Made by a program: the position numbers and the translations under genes. Positions 12,567 through 24,519 of a stretch of DNA of 64,000 nt are shown one piece after another. The first letter of the stretch is position 1. Each line of letters begins with the position of its first letter. The notes under the pieces were generated by a model, which was not told the origin of the DNA, did no database searches, and saw only the letters and a list, made by a program, of their open reading frames with translations. The DNA is from Nipponacmea schrenckii (Eukaryota; Mollusca; Gastropoda; Lottiidae): positions 5,084,001 to 5,148,000 of the forward strand of contig CM060200.1 in the NCBI GenBank assembly GCA_030562195.1, given 5' to 3'.

Positions 12567-13084
12567 GATATCACACGATTCGCCTATTGATAGCTGCTCC
12601 TATCACGGAATTGTTAGTGTCTAATATGAATAAGGCATGGCCTTGAATGAGAGCGCAGACTAGGGCTATTGATAATAATGAAAATTTAATACGCAAAATA
12701 AAGTCATTCATTGATATATTTCGACGTCATAAATAGCATGTGACGTCACTAAACGCCCTGTCAACATAATTTCGACGGAAGACAACTCTTATATGAGATA
12801 AACTTGTTTATGGAAATCCTGCATAGAACATTCAGGGAAAAATTAAGATTAAACGTAAGGTGTTTAAATAGGGTACAAAACATCTATTTTAGTGTTTGTG
12901 AAAGAAATGTAATTTATTTTAAGAATTCCAGAATATTCACTTCGAGACTACCTTGATTGACTGCGACCTAGCTGTAAACAAACATGGCAGCCCCCATGGC
13001 GGCCATCTTTTTTCTTTTTTTTTTTTTACTACAGGGGTGCAAAGTTCTTCTGATGCATATTCATGTATACATGTTACCATAAGA

Positions 13085-13131
13085 GAGAGCTTCGCTCTCG
13101 ACGGCTTCGCCGTCGAGAGAGCTGCGCTCTC
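13085..13131. repeat. Cluster of GC-rich perfect hairpins
   Basis: Three consecutive short palindromes: gagagc-ttc-gctctc, ctctcgacggc-ttc-gccgtcgagag (11-bp stem) and gagagc-tgc-gctctc. They are strikingly GC-rich within AT-rich DNA. The sequence gcgctag follows about 10 bases downstream. Such hairpins occur near rolling-circle transposon ends, but nothing else here supports a Helitron. Confidence 0.7.
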
Positions 13132-13554
13132 ATATTAGCGCTAGTAGCAATAACTCGCCTTCAGAGGTAAATGTTAGTTGCTACCAACAGCTAACAAAGG
13201 CTTACATTATATTATAAACCTATGCCGGCAAATCTCTTTGATGTTGACGGGTAATTCTTATCGCGGAATGACCTCTCAAGAAGCTTAAAGTCGGGAGCGG
13301 CTTTGATAATGCATAGGGGAATTTGGGGTTAAACTTGCTGAAGACAGGTTTTTATTCTGTTGTAAAAACCTTTAACCTCTAATAAAATATATCAGGTCTA
13401 ACTTGTACAATAAAGAAACATTTTCAGTGTTTATTTTTATTTTTATTGTAATTATGTAAAATAGAAAAAAGAAATGGAAAATTTGACGGTTTATAAGTTC
13501 GATAATGACCTCGGTCGCGTGTTTACTGGGATATAGAAAAAAAATCCAGTGAAA

Positions 13555-13940
13555 TGGGTGGGGGGGCATAAAAGATGATGGGAAATGAGAAAGACATGAA
13601 GACCATGGGAGGGTGTGACGGGAGGGCGGAGGATAAGTGTACGGGTAAGGAAGACATAGAGTGAATAGGGTGGGGAGGGCATAGACTGGAGTGGATGGGA
13701 GGGATTGATTAGTTGATTGGCGAAAACAGCCATTGAGTGTGTGGGTGGTTGTAAAGGGTGTGGTGGCACAGAAGATAGTGTGAAGTGGGTGGAAGAGGTG
13801 GATTAGAGTAGGTACAAGGTGTAAGGAAAAGGGAAATTATATAAGGCTAGCATTTAGTTGACTGAATGAGAGGTTGGTGTTCAAAGGAATGATAGGAGGA
13901 AGGGATTATAGATTAAAGTTGGAGGGGGGGGGGGGGGGTA
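13555..13940. repeat. Purine-rich low-complexity tract
   Basis: The plus strand is almost all G and A (gggtg, aagg and ggatgg motifs) and ends in a G18-type homopolymer near 13922-13939. The ORF on the other strand is a by-product of this composition. Confidence 0.8.
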
Positions 13941-14799
13941 CGGAGTAGAAAAAAGGGCTTTCTCTTAAATTGAGAGGTACTCATTGTACCTTCGTGCAAT
14001 TCTTCGAATAACATTACTCCGAAGACTTATTATGGACTTGTTACATATTTAATACATGGTCAGAGGAGAAAATTTATATTGGGTTTTGGACAAAAATCAT
14101 AAAGAGTCTCAATGGTCTAAAAAGAAGGACTTAGTCCACTAATTCTTTGCCATCTATTTCCATGTTAAATGACAAAATTCAACCTTCTAGAACTTTTTCC
14201 AGAAATCTCGTTGAAAACTTCCTTATATGTCACTTGAAAGCCAGGCCAATACTTGGTTTCTGTACAAAAATCCAATATAGCATGACCAAGAAAATTTTGA
14301 ACTAAACAAAATGAAAGTAAACCACTACATTTTATCAACATCCGCTTGACTGTCACTGCACACAAAACCACTATTTTTAGAAATAACCTTCCGCCAATTA
14401 AATTTCTCATTATCTCAGAAATTCTGAAAGAAAATTTCAATTTCAGACATCAAATTTCAAATCTAGACCAAAAATTAGTCAAAAATGGGCATGCAAAAAC
14501 CCCCAAAGGAAGGGAGAAAGAGGATTTCTAAAAATAGAACGGACTAAATAGCATAAAAATTTTTCTGGACTGATCCAAAATCTGAAAAAAATTTAAACTG
14601 TAGAACAAATTTAAAATGACCAAAATTTAAAAAATAAAAACCCCGGGAAGGATACAGATATTTATAAATATTAGAACGGACTAAATACTATATATTCTAT
14701 ACTACTACCAAAAAAGGGAATAAAATTTCAGATTACCCCTCCTATATAAAATATATACAAAGGGTTTTCTTTTTAAAATATATACCAAAACTATTCCCA

Positions 14800-14935
14800 T
14801 AGCTACTGCAAGGCCTACTATAGCTACTACCATGCCTACTATAGCTACTACCAAACCACTATAGGGTACTACCAGGCCTTTCTACAGCTACCACCATGCC
14901 TACTATAGCTACTACCAGGTCTACTATAGCTAACC
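14800..14935. repeat. 21-bp minisatellite
   Basis: Imperfect tandem copies of tactatagctactaccatgc, about six units. Confidence 0.75.
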
Positions 14936-15204
14936 ATTTAAAGGTTTTTTTTCCCCCCAGGGGAAATTTTTAAAAACCCAAGTCGCCATTTCAAATTGCG
15001 CGCGAATCCAAAAATTCAGACGTTACTGGGTCATAAAATGAAACTACAAGATGATAATTCGTTTGTTTCTATCACGTGATCGTATAACATCGCAATTTTT
15101 TAATGCGCACGCAGTTTGAAATGGCGACATAGTGATTGAAATTCTTGAAAAAAAACTAAGCCATAGGCGTAGCATGAGTGGTGTAGGGAGATAATGATGA
15201 TATG

Positions 15205-15350
15205 ATTGAACTACAAAAACATCCTTCTTTCCAAAAAAATCAAGGTTTTGGGGGATTCGAGGTTTGTAAATACATTTAAAAGCCCCCACACCCGCGGAGG
15301 TGCGGAAAATCCCAAGTTTTAGGTGCCTAGTTTTTTTGACTCTCTAGAAG
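15205..15350 (+). repeat. Dispersed repeat, copy 2
   Basis: Partner of 10347-10495. It shares gattgaactacaaaaacatc, ggattcgaggt and ggaaaatcccaagttt, and ends at the same gactctc. Confidence 0.6.
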
Positions 15351-16399
15351 AGAGGGCTAAATTATGGAAGTTTTTTTTATTTATTTATTTTTTGGAAGGT
15401 TTGTGTGTCTATAAAAAGTGTTAACCTTAGTTAGTTGTTTGCAGCAGTATAATTGTTAGCCTCTGTTGCCTGCAGTGTGCATGAGATTATTATAATGTTA
15501 GCCTTTGTTAGCTGTTGGTAGCAACTAACATTTACCTCTGAAGGCTATTTGCTATAGTTTTATTTTTCAAATTTGTTTTCCCCACTCATCAGATTTACGC
15601 CTCTTGCACCAAGTGGAATGTATAAATGGGCATGTCTTAAAAGCAATTCTTCTGCAACTGGAAATCAACGACCAGCTAAAACTGTGTCACCCGGTTCCCT
15701 ATGTCACCACTTTGACAATTTTCCTTTTTAAAACCCTTTCCTTTTCCCAAATGACGGGATATTCGGTATTGACCAATGGGTAACAACTTTGTAGAATGTT
15801 CTTTTTTAGTAGACCAGGTAAGCCTTAAAATAGACTTTTAGTGATCTGTAAAAAAAATTAAGAAAGTTCCCCCAAAATTTATCTTGCTTTTAATTTAAAG
15901 CCGGAGACCTTTAATTTTGTTTTAAAGGGCAAAATTTAAAATTTTACAGTTTTTTTTTTTTTTTTTTCAACTAATGTCTTTTACCAAACCAAAAAAAATT
16001 TAAAATTGAGAAGCAGTTTTTACTAATAGTTTTATTGTAATGGCATAATATTATTTACGGGGGTTTTTGATCAAGAAACCCCAATTTTTTTTTAATAAGC
16101 ACCTTATTGTAAGACTAAAATTTTCTTACAAGGGAATGTTTCCCAACCCAAACAAAAATAAGGTTTAGACAGTAAGCCAAGTCAATTTGTAATGGCAGAA
16201 TTTGGAGTTTTAGTTGACAATTTACAAAACACCAGGAAGCAAAGTTTGGGTATCAAAAACCTAAGGTGGGTACTGCCCTTCCCAAAATTCTGATTTAAAA
16301 AACGGAAAAGGGAACCTTTTAAATGTTTTGGGGAAAAAACCCGTTTGAAGTCAGTAGAAGATCAGTACCGTGCCCTTTCAAACGATAGCGAAGTATCTT

Positions 16400-16738
16400 T
16401 CACAAAATTAAAAGAGCTTCGTTCCTGGTTGTCTAAGTTTTATTTCGCAAGCGACCTTGGAACTGTTGCAAACTGCTGAGTCTTTAGTCAGGAATGCAGA
16501 GGAGGGTTGTCGTCTTCAGGGATACAATTTGGTTGAGAGATTGGTGAAATCAGCTGAAACAGTTCTCACTGACTTTCCTATTCCCGATTGCCATCAATTG
16601 TGTAGCAAACTATTGACTCAATTTCTTAATGTGCGTAAGTACATTGTGGCAAAAAGAGAAAATCGGAAACGAACATCCAATAAGGCTGAGGCTATTTCAA
16701 ATGTGGATGGTAAACTAGGAAGCAAGTCTGTATAGCAA
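16400..16738 (+). CDS. Possible coding fragment, unknown
   Basis: An open frame of about 90 codons (from 16457) has soluble-protein composition: leucine-rich helical, e.g. AESLVRNAEEGC and LVKSAETVLTDF, ending in a basic stretch KRENRKR. It is less AT-biased than its surroundings. No family is recognised. The upstream sequence breaks in frame, so it may be the last exon or a decayed transposon gene. Function unknown. Confidence 0.3.
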
Positions 16739-17495
16739 TGAGCTCTATGCTTTTGAGACTAAAATAAAGAGTAAGAAGAGTGTTGTATTATTTTCTCCCT
16801 GTGATCATGATATTTAATAAAATGTGCTGTGCTAATTACTTCTGTTTTCAACGAGAATGCTGCCCAAAAATTTAAGAATATGAGCACCATCAAAATCCCT
16901 CCACATAGACAGATTTTATCGTATTATTATGTATGGAAAAGTTTGCATTGTTTGGCGGCCATAATGGAATTTAGAGAGTGACAGGATGGCGCCTATGCCG
17001 AAGTTGTCGAGACTCTCTATATATACGACACTGTGTTGTTATCATATAGAAAAATATAACTCTATGGTTGTTATCTATTCAGTTTTTGTGGTCTGAAGTT
17101 CAGATGTAGTTGTCTCCCTTCTGGTTATCTCTTTACAATGAAGTTACATTTTTACACCATAGAAAATAGGAAATTACCGGAAAACCTAACTTTCCACCCT
17201 CTTTGTTCCCCCATAGAGTAAGTTTATATTATAGAAATTGGTTTCTGAACCTTCTTTGATAACTTAAGATTCTAACCCAGGCTTAGATAGGTTTTTATGT
17301 ATGTTTTTGTGTCAAAACAGGCGAGTCCTTCGTGACCTTTCACCTGTTCTACTTTCATTTTCATATGATTTGATTTCGTAAACTGTACTGTTTATGTATT
17401 TCTTTCAGTCTTTTACCACTCATAGGAAAAAATGTATACTTGCTGGACATTACAGTGTTTACGAGCCAAAAAATCGAATCCTTAGTTAAAGAAAA

Positions 17496-17553
17496 CGTTG
17501 ACGAGTAAAAAATCGAACTCGTGGACTTTATTTGCAACGTTATTAATTGTTCA
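17496..17553. repeat. Segmental duplication copy 1, left part
   Basis: The sequence around aaaaaatcgaactcgtggac, up to attgttcaac, matches 27362-27421. In this copy the match is interrupted by the foldback insertion and resumes at 19622. Confidence 0.75.
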
Positions 17554-17564
17554 ACGCTAAAATT

Positions 17565-19621
17565 GGGTGTCTATAAAACGAAGACCTAAGACCTAAGACT
17601 CTATAAAACGAAGACCCAACTATAAAACGAAGACCCATAGGACTATAAAACGAAGACCCAACTATAAAACGAAGACCCAACTAGAAAACGAAGACCCATA
17701 GGACTATAAAACGAAGACCCAACTATAAAACGAAGACCCATAGGACTATAAAACGAAGACCCAACTAGAAAACGAAGACCCATAGGACTATAAAACGAAG
17801 ACCCAACTAGAAAACGAAGACCCATAGGACTATAAAACGAAGACCCAACTAGAAAACGAAGACCCATAGGACTATAAAACGAAGACCCAACTAGAAAGTT
17901 ATGGCATTCTTTGAGATAGAACAAACCGCATGGTCTGTAGGCTGACATGTTTCATTCTGTGGAAACGTGGTTAAAAATTAGGTCACACACGTACAGGTCA
18001 TGATATACACTGTAGTTAATATCGGAGAGGGCATTATGGTTTGTATAACTATTTCAGAATGTAGTCCGAATGTCTGAACTGTAAATGTATAATAATATCA
18101 TTACACCAACTAGAAAACTAGGACCCAACTTCCTCGTACGATCGATCGAGGAATCAAGAATTGAATGGAGGTTAACGTCCTTCTAATGAAGACGGGTTGT
18201 TTGGGACAAATCATGTTTCCTCTTATTTCGATGTCTGGTTTTCGGATAGAACCCTTTAAAAAGAATATACATTTTATTTTGACAATCTACAAGTAATTAC
18301 ACGATACATTTAGCATGTTCGGTGTACGGCGTTAAAAGAGAAACGTTAGATGTTTTGACGCTGTGCACCGTTTCAGGAACAAATCAGTCCGTATATCCCA
18401 ATTCTTCAGTCAAAGCCTTGATATGAGACTGGTGAAGTCTAGCTTTAATTCCACTGGGCACCTCAAGGTATGGAAAGAAATAGCTAATGGGTGAATTGAA
18501 GAATGTTGCGAGTGAAAGTGTTTAGATGTTAATAGATATTTTTCAGTAAAGAGTAATTTGCAGTTAATTTTTGTTTTGGTACAAAAATTCCCAAATGATG
18601 CTTAAATTAATACTACATGTATATCTAATGTAAATACTGCAATTTAGCAAACTTTAAAAATTTCTGAATTTTGCATAATGTTAATTGGCAATGAAATATA
18701 AAATAAAGAAATGTCATGTTATGTTTGAAATATTGAATATATGAAAAATAGGGGAAAATTGTCAAATGAAAATATTTTATTGATAAATTTAACATAAAGT
18801 ACTTTGAAGAAAAAGATCGATGGACAGCCACAGTTCATCATCAATAGAAAAGGTCAGCACGCAGCAGTTGCATTTGTTTGCGGACAGGAAAAAATTATCC
18901 ATTTAATAATTATAAAGGCAACACGTGAGTTTGATTTTTATATGGCAACGATGATTACCATAATTGTATGTGTAGAATCTTTTCTTGCCTGTAGGCATGC
19001 TAAGCCCGGCAAATGTCGATATAACCTTTCTTGGACGTGCTATGCGGATGGGATATCGTCAAGTTTAGAGCCAGAATTATAATGTCGATCTTTAAGGGAG
19101 TTGTATGTTGACTTATTTCAAAGTCCTAGTTTTCTAGTTGGTGTAATGGTATTATTATACATTTACAGTTCAGACATTCGGACTACATTCTGAAATAGTT
19201 ATACAAACCATAATGCCCTCTCCGATATTAACTACAGTGTATATCATGACCTGTACGTGTGTGACCTAATTTTTAACCACGTTTCCACAGAATGAAACAT
19301 GTCAGCCTACAGACCATGCGGTTTGTTCTATCTCAAAGAATGCCATAACTTTCTAGTTGGGTCTTCGTTTTATAGTCCTATGGGTCTTCGTTTTATAGTT
19401 GGGTCTTCGTTTTATAGTCCTATGGGTCTTCGTTTTATAGTTGGGTCTTCGTTTTATAGTCCTATGGGTCTTCGTTTTCTAGTTGGGTCTTCGTTTTATA
19501 GTCCTATGGGTCTTCGTTTTCTAGTTGGGTCTTCGTTTTATAGTCCTATGGGTCTTCGTTTTATAGTTGGGTCTTCGTTTTATAGAGTCTTAGGTCTTAG
19601 GTCTTCGTTTTATAGACACCC
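17565..19621. mobile_element. Foldback element with repeat-built inverted arms
   Basis: The left arm (17565-18124) and right arm (19123-19621) are near-perfect reverse complements. The outer part of each arm is a minisatellite of gggtcttcgttttatag joined to tcctat; the inner about 250 bp is unique. The arms differ in length by satellite copy number. A roughly 1-kb centre has no recognisable protein. The element begins gggtgtctata and ends tatagacaccc, with tcaac on both sides as a possible 5-bp duplication; nine extra bases lie on the left. The duplicated locus at 27362-27450 lacks the insertion. Confidence 0.8.
18125..19122. other. Centre of foldback element, no gene recognised
   Basis: About 1 kb of AT-rich sequence. 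The longest frame (18804-19082, plus) has a hydrophobic middle but no recognised domain and is not convincing as a gene. Confidence 0.4.
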
Positions 19622-21012
19622 TCAACAATTAGCAAATTAAAGCATAGCCAAGGAAATGTCTGCCAATTAGGATTTTTCCAATCTTCTTATACATATATAA
19701 AATATATTGATATATATAAGATATATAGATGTATTTATTTCTTTGATACAACCCATTATGCACCTGTAATAGCTGCTTCATATTTGAGTAAGGTAATGAA
19801 CCCAACACCAGATCAATGACAATATACTCAGGTGATAAGTTTAATAAGAGTGGATGATTTGTCATTAAAGGACTAAAACACAACGAACATCTAGTAAATG
19901 TTTAATTTTTTGGTATATGGCAATAAAGCGGTAAAAAATACACCGAGAAAATAACACAATATCTAAAATTAGAAGAAAGAACAAAAATTAATTTGCGTAT
20001 CACAGTGTTAATATCAAGATTCAACATCTAATTTGTTTAAAAGTTTCACTAAAAGCGTTAATGATTTGTCATTAAAGGAATAAAACACAACGAACATCTA
20101 GTAAATGTTTAATTTTTTTGGTATATGGCAATAAAGCGGTAAAAAATACACCAAGAAAATAATACAATATCTAAAATTAGAAGAAAGAAAAAAAAATTAA
20201 TTTGCGTATCACAGTGTTAATATCAAGATTCAACATCTAATTTGTTTAAAAGTTTCACTAAAAGCGTTAATGATTTGTCATTAAAGGAATAAAACACAAC
20301 GAACATCTAGTAAATGTTTAATTTTTTTGGTATATAATAAAGCGGTAAAAAATACACCAAGAAAATAATACAATATCTAAAATTAAAAGAAAGAAAAAAA
20401 AATAATTTGCGTATCACAGTGTTAATATCAAGATTCAACATTTTATTTGTTTAAAAGTTTCACTAAAAGCGTTAATATTTGCATATTTATTTACATACAT
20501 AAAACATACAATGAAACACCGGGTATATTTGGTAAGTAGCAATTCTTTTTGTTAGGCACGTACATAGTAGAAATTGTTTAGTTCACCGAAATTCTATCTA
20601 GAAATGTCCCATCATAGCAACAACGATTGTTAACAGAATACAACTTCTCAAAACTGGAAAGGAAAATCATTATAATTTGATTTTGAAATTTAAAGTATGT
20701 TTAGATATATCAGATTAGATAACAAATTATGAGTCCGGACAACTGGCTTCAATAAAGTTCATATAAATAGATCTTGTTTCAAATTCTAAATCCTGATAAT
20801 TGGTTCAATAATTTCATAAGATCTTTCGGATACCTTATTCTGTATCCGGATAATTGGTTCAAGAAGTTATAATATGTACCAGATAAACTCTTAATCTGGG
20901 TAATTTGTTCAAGAAGTCTATAAGATGTATCAGTAACCCTTTTTTTGAATCCGGATAATGGGTTCAATAAAGATTCAATTTCGAATAGTAGGACGATTTA
21001 CGTTAATTTTCC
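19622..21012. repeat. Segmental duplication copy 1, right part
   Basis: This matches 27422-28532 closely, ending at the same base (ttacgttaattttcc) just where the gap begins. It has three roughly 208-bp tandem units (starting near 19856, 20062 and 20271) where copy 2 has two. It also has a short extra AT-rich stretch near 19680-19748. Confidence 0.9.
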
Positions 21013-21512
21013 NNNNNNNNNNNNNNNNNNNNNNNNNNNNNNNNNNNNNNNNNNNNNNNNNNNNNNNNNNNNNNNNNNNNNNNNNNNNNNNNNNNNNNNN
21101 NNNNNNNNNNNNNNNNNNNNNNNNNNNNNNNNNNNNNNNNNNNNNNNNNNNNNNNNNNNNNNNNNNNNNNNNNNNNNNNNNNNNNNNNNNNNNNNNNNNN
21201 NNNNNNNNNNNNNNNNNNNNNNNNNNNNNNNNNNNNNNNNNNNNNNNNNNNNNNNNNNNNNNNNNNNNNNNNNNNNNNNNNNNNNNNNNNNNNNNNNNNN
21301 NNNNNNNNNNNNNNNNNNNNNNNNNNNNNNNNNNNNNNNNNNNNNNNNNNNNNNNNNNNNNNNNNNNNNNNNNNNNNNNNNNNNNNNNNNNNNNNNNNNN
21401 NNNNNNNNNNNNNNNNNNNNNNNNNNNNNNNNNNNNNNNNNNNNNNNNNNNNNNNNNNNNNNNNNNNNNNNNNNNNNNNNNNNNNNNNNNNNNNNNNNNN
21501 NNNNNNNNNNNN
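21013..21512. other. Assembly gap, 500 N
   Basis: Exactly 500 undetermined bases, the usual placeholder for a scaffold join of unknown length. Frames translated through it are meaningless. Confidence 1.
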
Positions 21513-22164
21513 ATCTAAGAAACTAAACAGGTTTATTAACCACAGCCTCACATCTAAATAAGAGCTGCGGGTACGATATATCTCTAATCTCCCATTTAGT
21601 TTGATTTAACATTAAATAAGAGCTATGACGTCATCCCTTGTTCTACTTTACATGAAATTATATATCAAGTCCAAAATAATAATAAAAGTGTTAGATTGTT
21701 TTGGGGTTAATGAAAATACCAAACAATAAAGAGAAGTATTATTCTTAATATGATTTTGCAGAAGGGAACTTTTAGAATGGAAAATGGAAAAAAACTAACA
21801 GAACTGTTTTAGCTGTTTACACCAAACTATTATTTCTTTTCTAGAACTTAAATGTATGTGCTGTTTGTTGTCATTGCCACTATATGATAGAAATTCTCCT
21901 GTTTTCTCAATCCAAATATTTATATTTCAATTTTCTGTCATTTATGTGACAAATGACATATTAAGGCAGTGTGCAATTTAAATGTTCATATTATTATATG
22001 GGTATCCAAAATCTACCACAAGTCGATAAAATTGCAAATCTCCGAGGCTCTGCGATGTTTTCTGCACTTTTATCGACGAGTGGTGATATTTTTTTATATC
22101 AAGAAATACGAGTTTGAGATTTTATTCATCACCCAATATCGCTGTTAAATAATAAAGAAATAAA
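21513..22164. other. No gene recognised
   Basis: AT-rich sequence right of the gap without a recognisable frame or repeat. Confidence 0.4.
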
Positions 22165-24100
22165 TAGACTTAATAGGCTCCATTGAAGGATTGATGAAGA
22201 TCTTCTTGGTGTACTAGATGTGATTGATGGTACGGTAATTCATCTAGTGAAGACGATTCAGATTTAAATGAAATAAGTCTCGAACAATCTTTAAGTGCTG
22301 TTGATGTTGTCAATAATATCTCTGATCAAATAGCGGTCGATATGGATACTGAAGTACTTTCAGACTCGGACAATGATCCAGAGTATCTACCTACAGATTC
22401 TGATGATGGTGAAAGTGATGTTTCAATCACAGATGTTGATAATTAACTGCTCCTAATCAAATTACACTTAATGACACAGTGAACCCAGGGGTGAAGCGTA
22501 CGGGGGGATGTGGGGGGGGGGGGGGTTCTGAAATGCCTGGTAATAATGCAAAAACAATACCAGATGATATGGATATCTTCATCTTGATCAACAAGTCTAT
22601 TTTTGATGCGAGTTTTTTTTTACACTCACCGGTCGCCGTGCGTCATCAGGTGTGAGAAATGACCACAGGTAATAAACTTCTTCATACCATGTGCGAAAAT
22701 CTGATGGCAGTCTTGTGAAAGTTTGTCAAATAGCTTTCCAACATATCCATGTTATCGGGAAATCCAGATTCCAGATACGCAAACCCTCGCCAATTCCTGA
22801 TAAACGTGGAAAACGTACGTGTAGAGAAACATTTGTTGGTATCCATTCGAGAGCACATTTCTTCATTGCCTCAAAGAAAATCCCATTACTCCAGATTGGA
22901 AAATGCTCACAGGCCATATCTTCACGAAAACCTTAATGTACGTCGTATGTGGTTGATGTATCTACCTAAACTTGAGCCAGCTGAAGTAATCAACATTCGT
23001 GGTGGTAAACGAAGCAGTCCAAAAGTGAAGCTGTGGCTGTACCGAAGGGTCTTTATGACTTTGATTTAAGTTTTGGACTACCTAGGAGTGACACATGTTT
23101 TAAATGTGATGCATTGAACCTATCAATAAATGAGGCATCAGTCGCTGGTTATGTTGACAGAGTAACAGAGCTGAACAGGGAATTAGAAGTGCACCACAGA
23201 AAAGCTAAAACCGGATACAATTTATTAAACATTTTGCCAACTCTAACAACAGTACAGACGTTTATAGTTTCGATTATCAGCAGAATTTAGCAGTGATATG
23301 TTCTATTCTAGAATGTTGTGTGTATCTAATTTCCATGATATAAGACGATGGGGGTCGCAATTATGCACTTATGGAATGAAAGGGTCCTCTGTGGGGACTT
23401 CAAAGCACAATTTTACGGAGGCATCATGACACAGCATCACGTTTAGTTCTATTCAATGATAGCTGTGGAGGCCAAAATAAAAATAAGGCTATTATCACAC
23501 TTGTGGCGTCCATTCAAAACAATGGAACATATAACGCTATAGATCATTTATTCTTTGTAAGGGGCCATACATTTTTACCTAATGATCGCGATTTTGAGAA
23601 AGCAAAATACGGACATACAACTTTTATTCCATCGGACTATGAAACAATAATTAAGTCTGCCAGATATATAAACCCTTTTCAAGTTAAATTCATGACGACT
23701 GAAGAGATATTTGACCATAAATCAAAAGCTGACAAAATTACATGTTCTAAATTTAAAGACCAAACTGGTGAGGTTTTAAAACTTCGTGAGGTTATGTGGT
23801 TCTCCTATGATGAAAGTGATGAGTTTGATCTTAGCACTGGAAACACACAAAGAAGTATTTCATCCGACAGAGATTTGGTGTAAATACACTTACAGTGACT
23901 TTGAGCCCTGAAAGAAAGTGTCTTTTTTGAAGAGAGGGGCATGTTTCAGTGAGGAGTTGCGGCCAAAACATTCTTCCAAGCTTCCGTTGAAGAATCCTAA
24001 ATATAAAGATTTAATGAAACTTGTAGATAAGGGATTACTTCCTGCACATCAAGCGGAATTTTATCCCGATCTAACAAGAGAGAAAACAGCCGGATGATGA
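22165..24100 (+). pseudogene. Degenerate DUF7869-type transposase
   Basis: Coding pieces in several frames on the plus strand. An acidic part (SDSDNDPEYLPTDSDDGES) lies near 22370. A segment HISSLPQRKSHYSR ... RPYLHENLN ... MWLMYL lies near 22845-22965, then DTCFKCDALN near 23085, LFNDSCGGQNKNKAI near 23450 and DHLFFVRGHTFLPNDRDFEK near 23535-23610. The order (SLP..SHY, L.MY, D.C..C, SCGGQN.N, GHT..D) is that of the large family of metazoan transposon-derived proteins with a DUF7869 nuclease-like domain. Frameshifts and stops interrupt it at least three times, so it is dead. Termini were not identified. Confidence 0.6.
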
Positions 24101-24519
24101 AGACTATGTTAATTAGAAAGATCATCGGATTTTACATTTTGCTGTTAGTTGTTATGACATACAATGTTAGTATTCTGTGCATGCTTTTTAATGTATTTTA
24201 CCTAAATGATGGTTTTATATTTCGATTACAAATTAAACAGATACAAAATATTTCATTAATTGGAATTATTTAAATCTCTAACCCATAGGTAAAATAACAA
24301 GAAGTTTAAATCCCTGTTTTAAACTAACAAAATTCCAATTTCGGAGATTTTTTTTTATAATTGTGTAAATTAGCTTCTTTTATGTAAGATAAGATAAGAT
24401 AGGTTTATTGCGTTAGCATGTGCATGTACAAAACATAATGCTGTAGCATTGACAAAATGTGCATAAATATAAAAACATTTCTTTTACAATATTTACAAGT
24501 AATCAATATTCATAAGTTA

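Larger units (their letters stand above)
13159..15545. repeat. Inverted repeats flanking 2.4 kb (possible decayed transposon)
   Basis: The segment gccttcagaggtaaatgtta through caacagctaacaaaggct (13159-13203) is matched in reverse complement at 15503-15545, with weaker pairing beyond. The interior holds purine-rich low-complexity DNA, a 21-bp minisatellite and a dispersed repeat, but no transposase. Whether it was one element is inference. Confidence 0.5.

Noticed and set aside
13085..13140. Helitron 3' end
   Set aside because: A hairpin followed by ctag is suggestive, but no 5' terminus, Rep/helicase or second copy supports it; the PIF1 fragment nearby lies in a separate TIR element.
17643..19640. 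Two matching ORFs (YSPMGLRFLVGSSF repeats) on opposite strands
   Set aside because: They read through the satellite in the inverted arms; identical translations follow from the palindrome, not from a gene family.
20945..21551. ORFs of about 190 codons across 21 kb
   Set aside because: Made of undetermined bases in the assembly gap.
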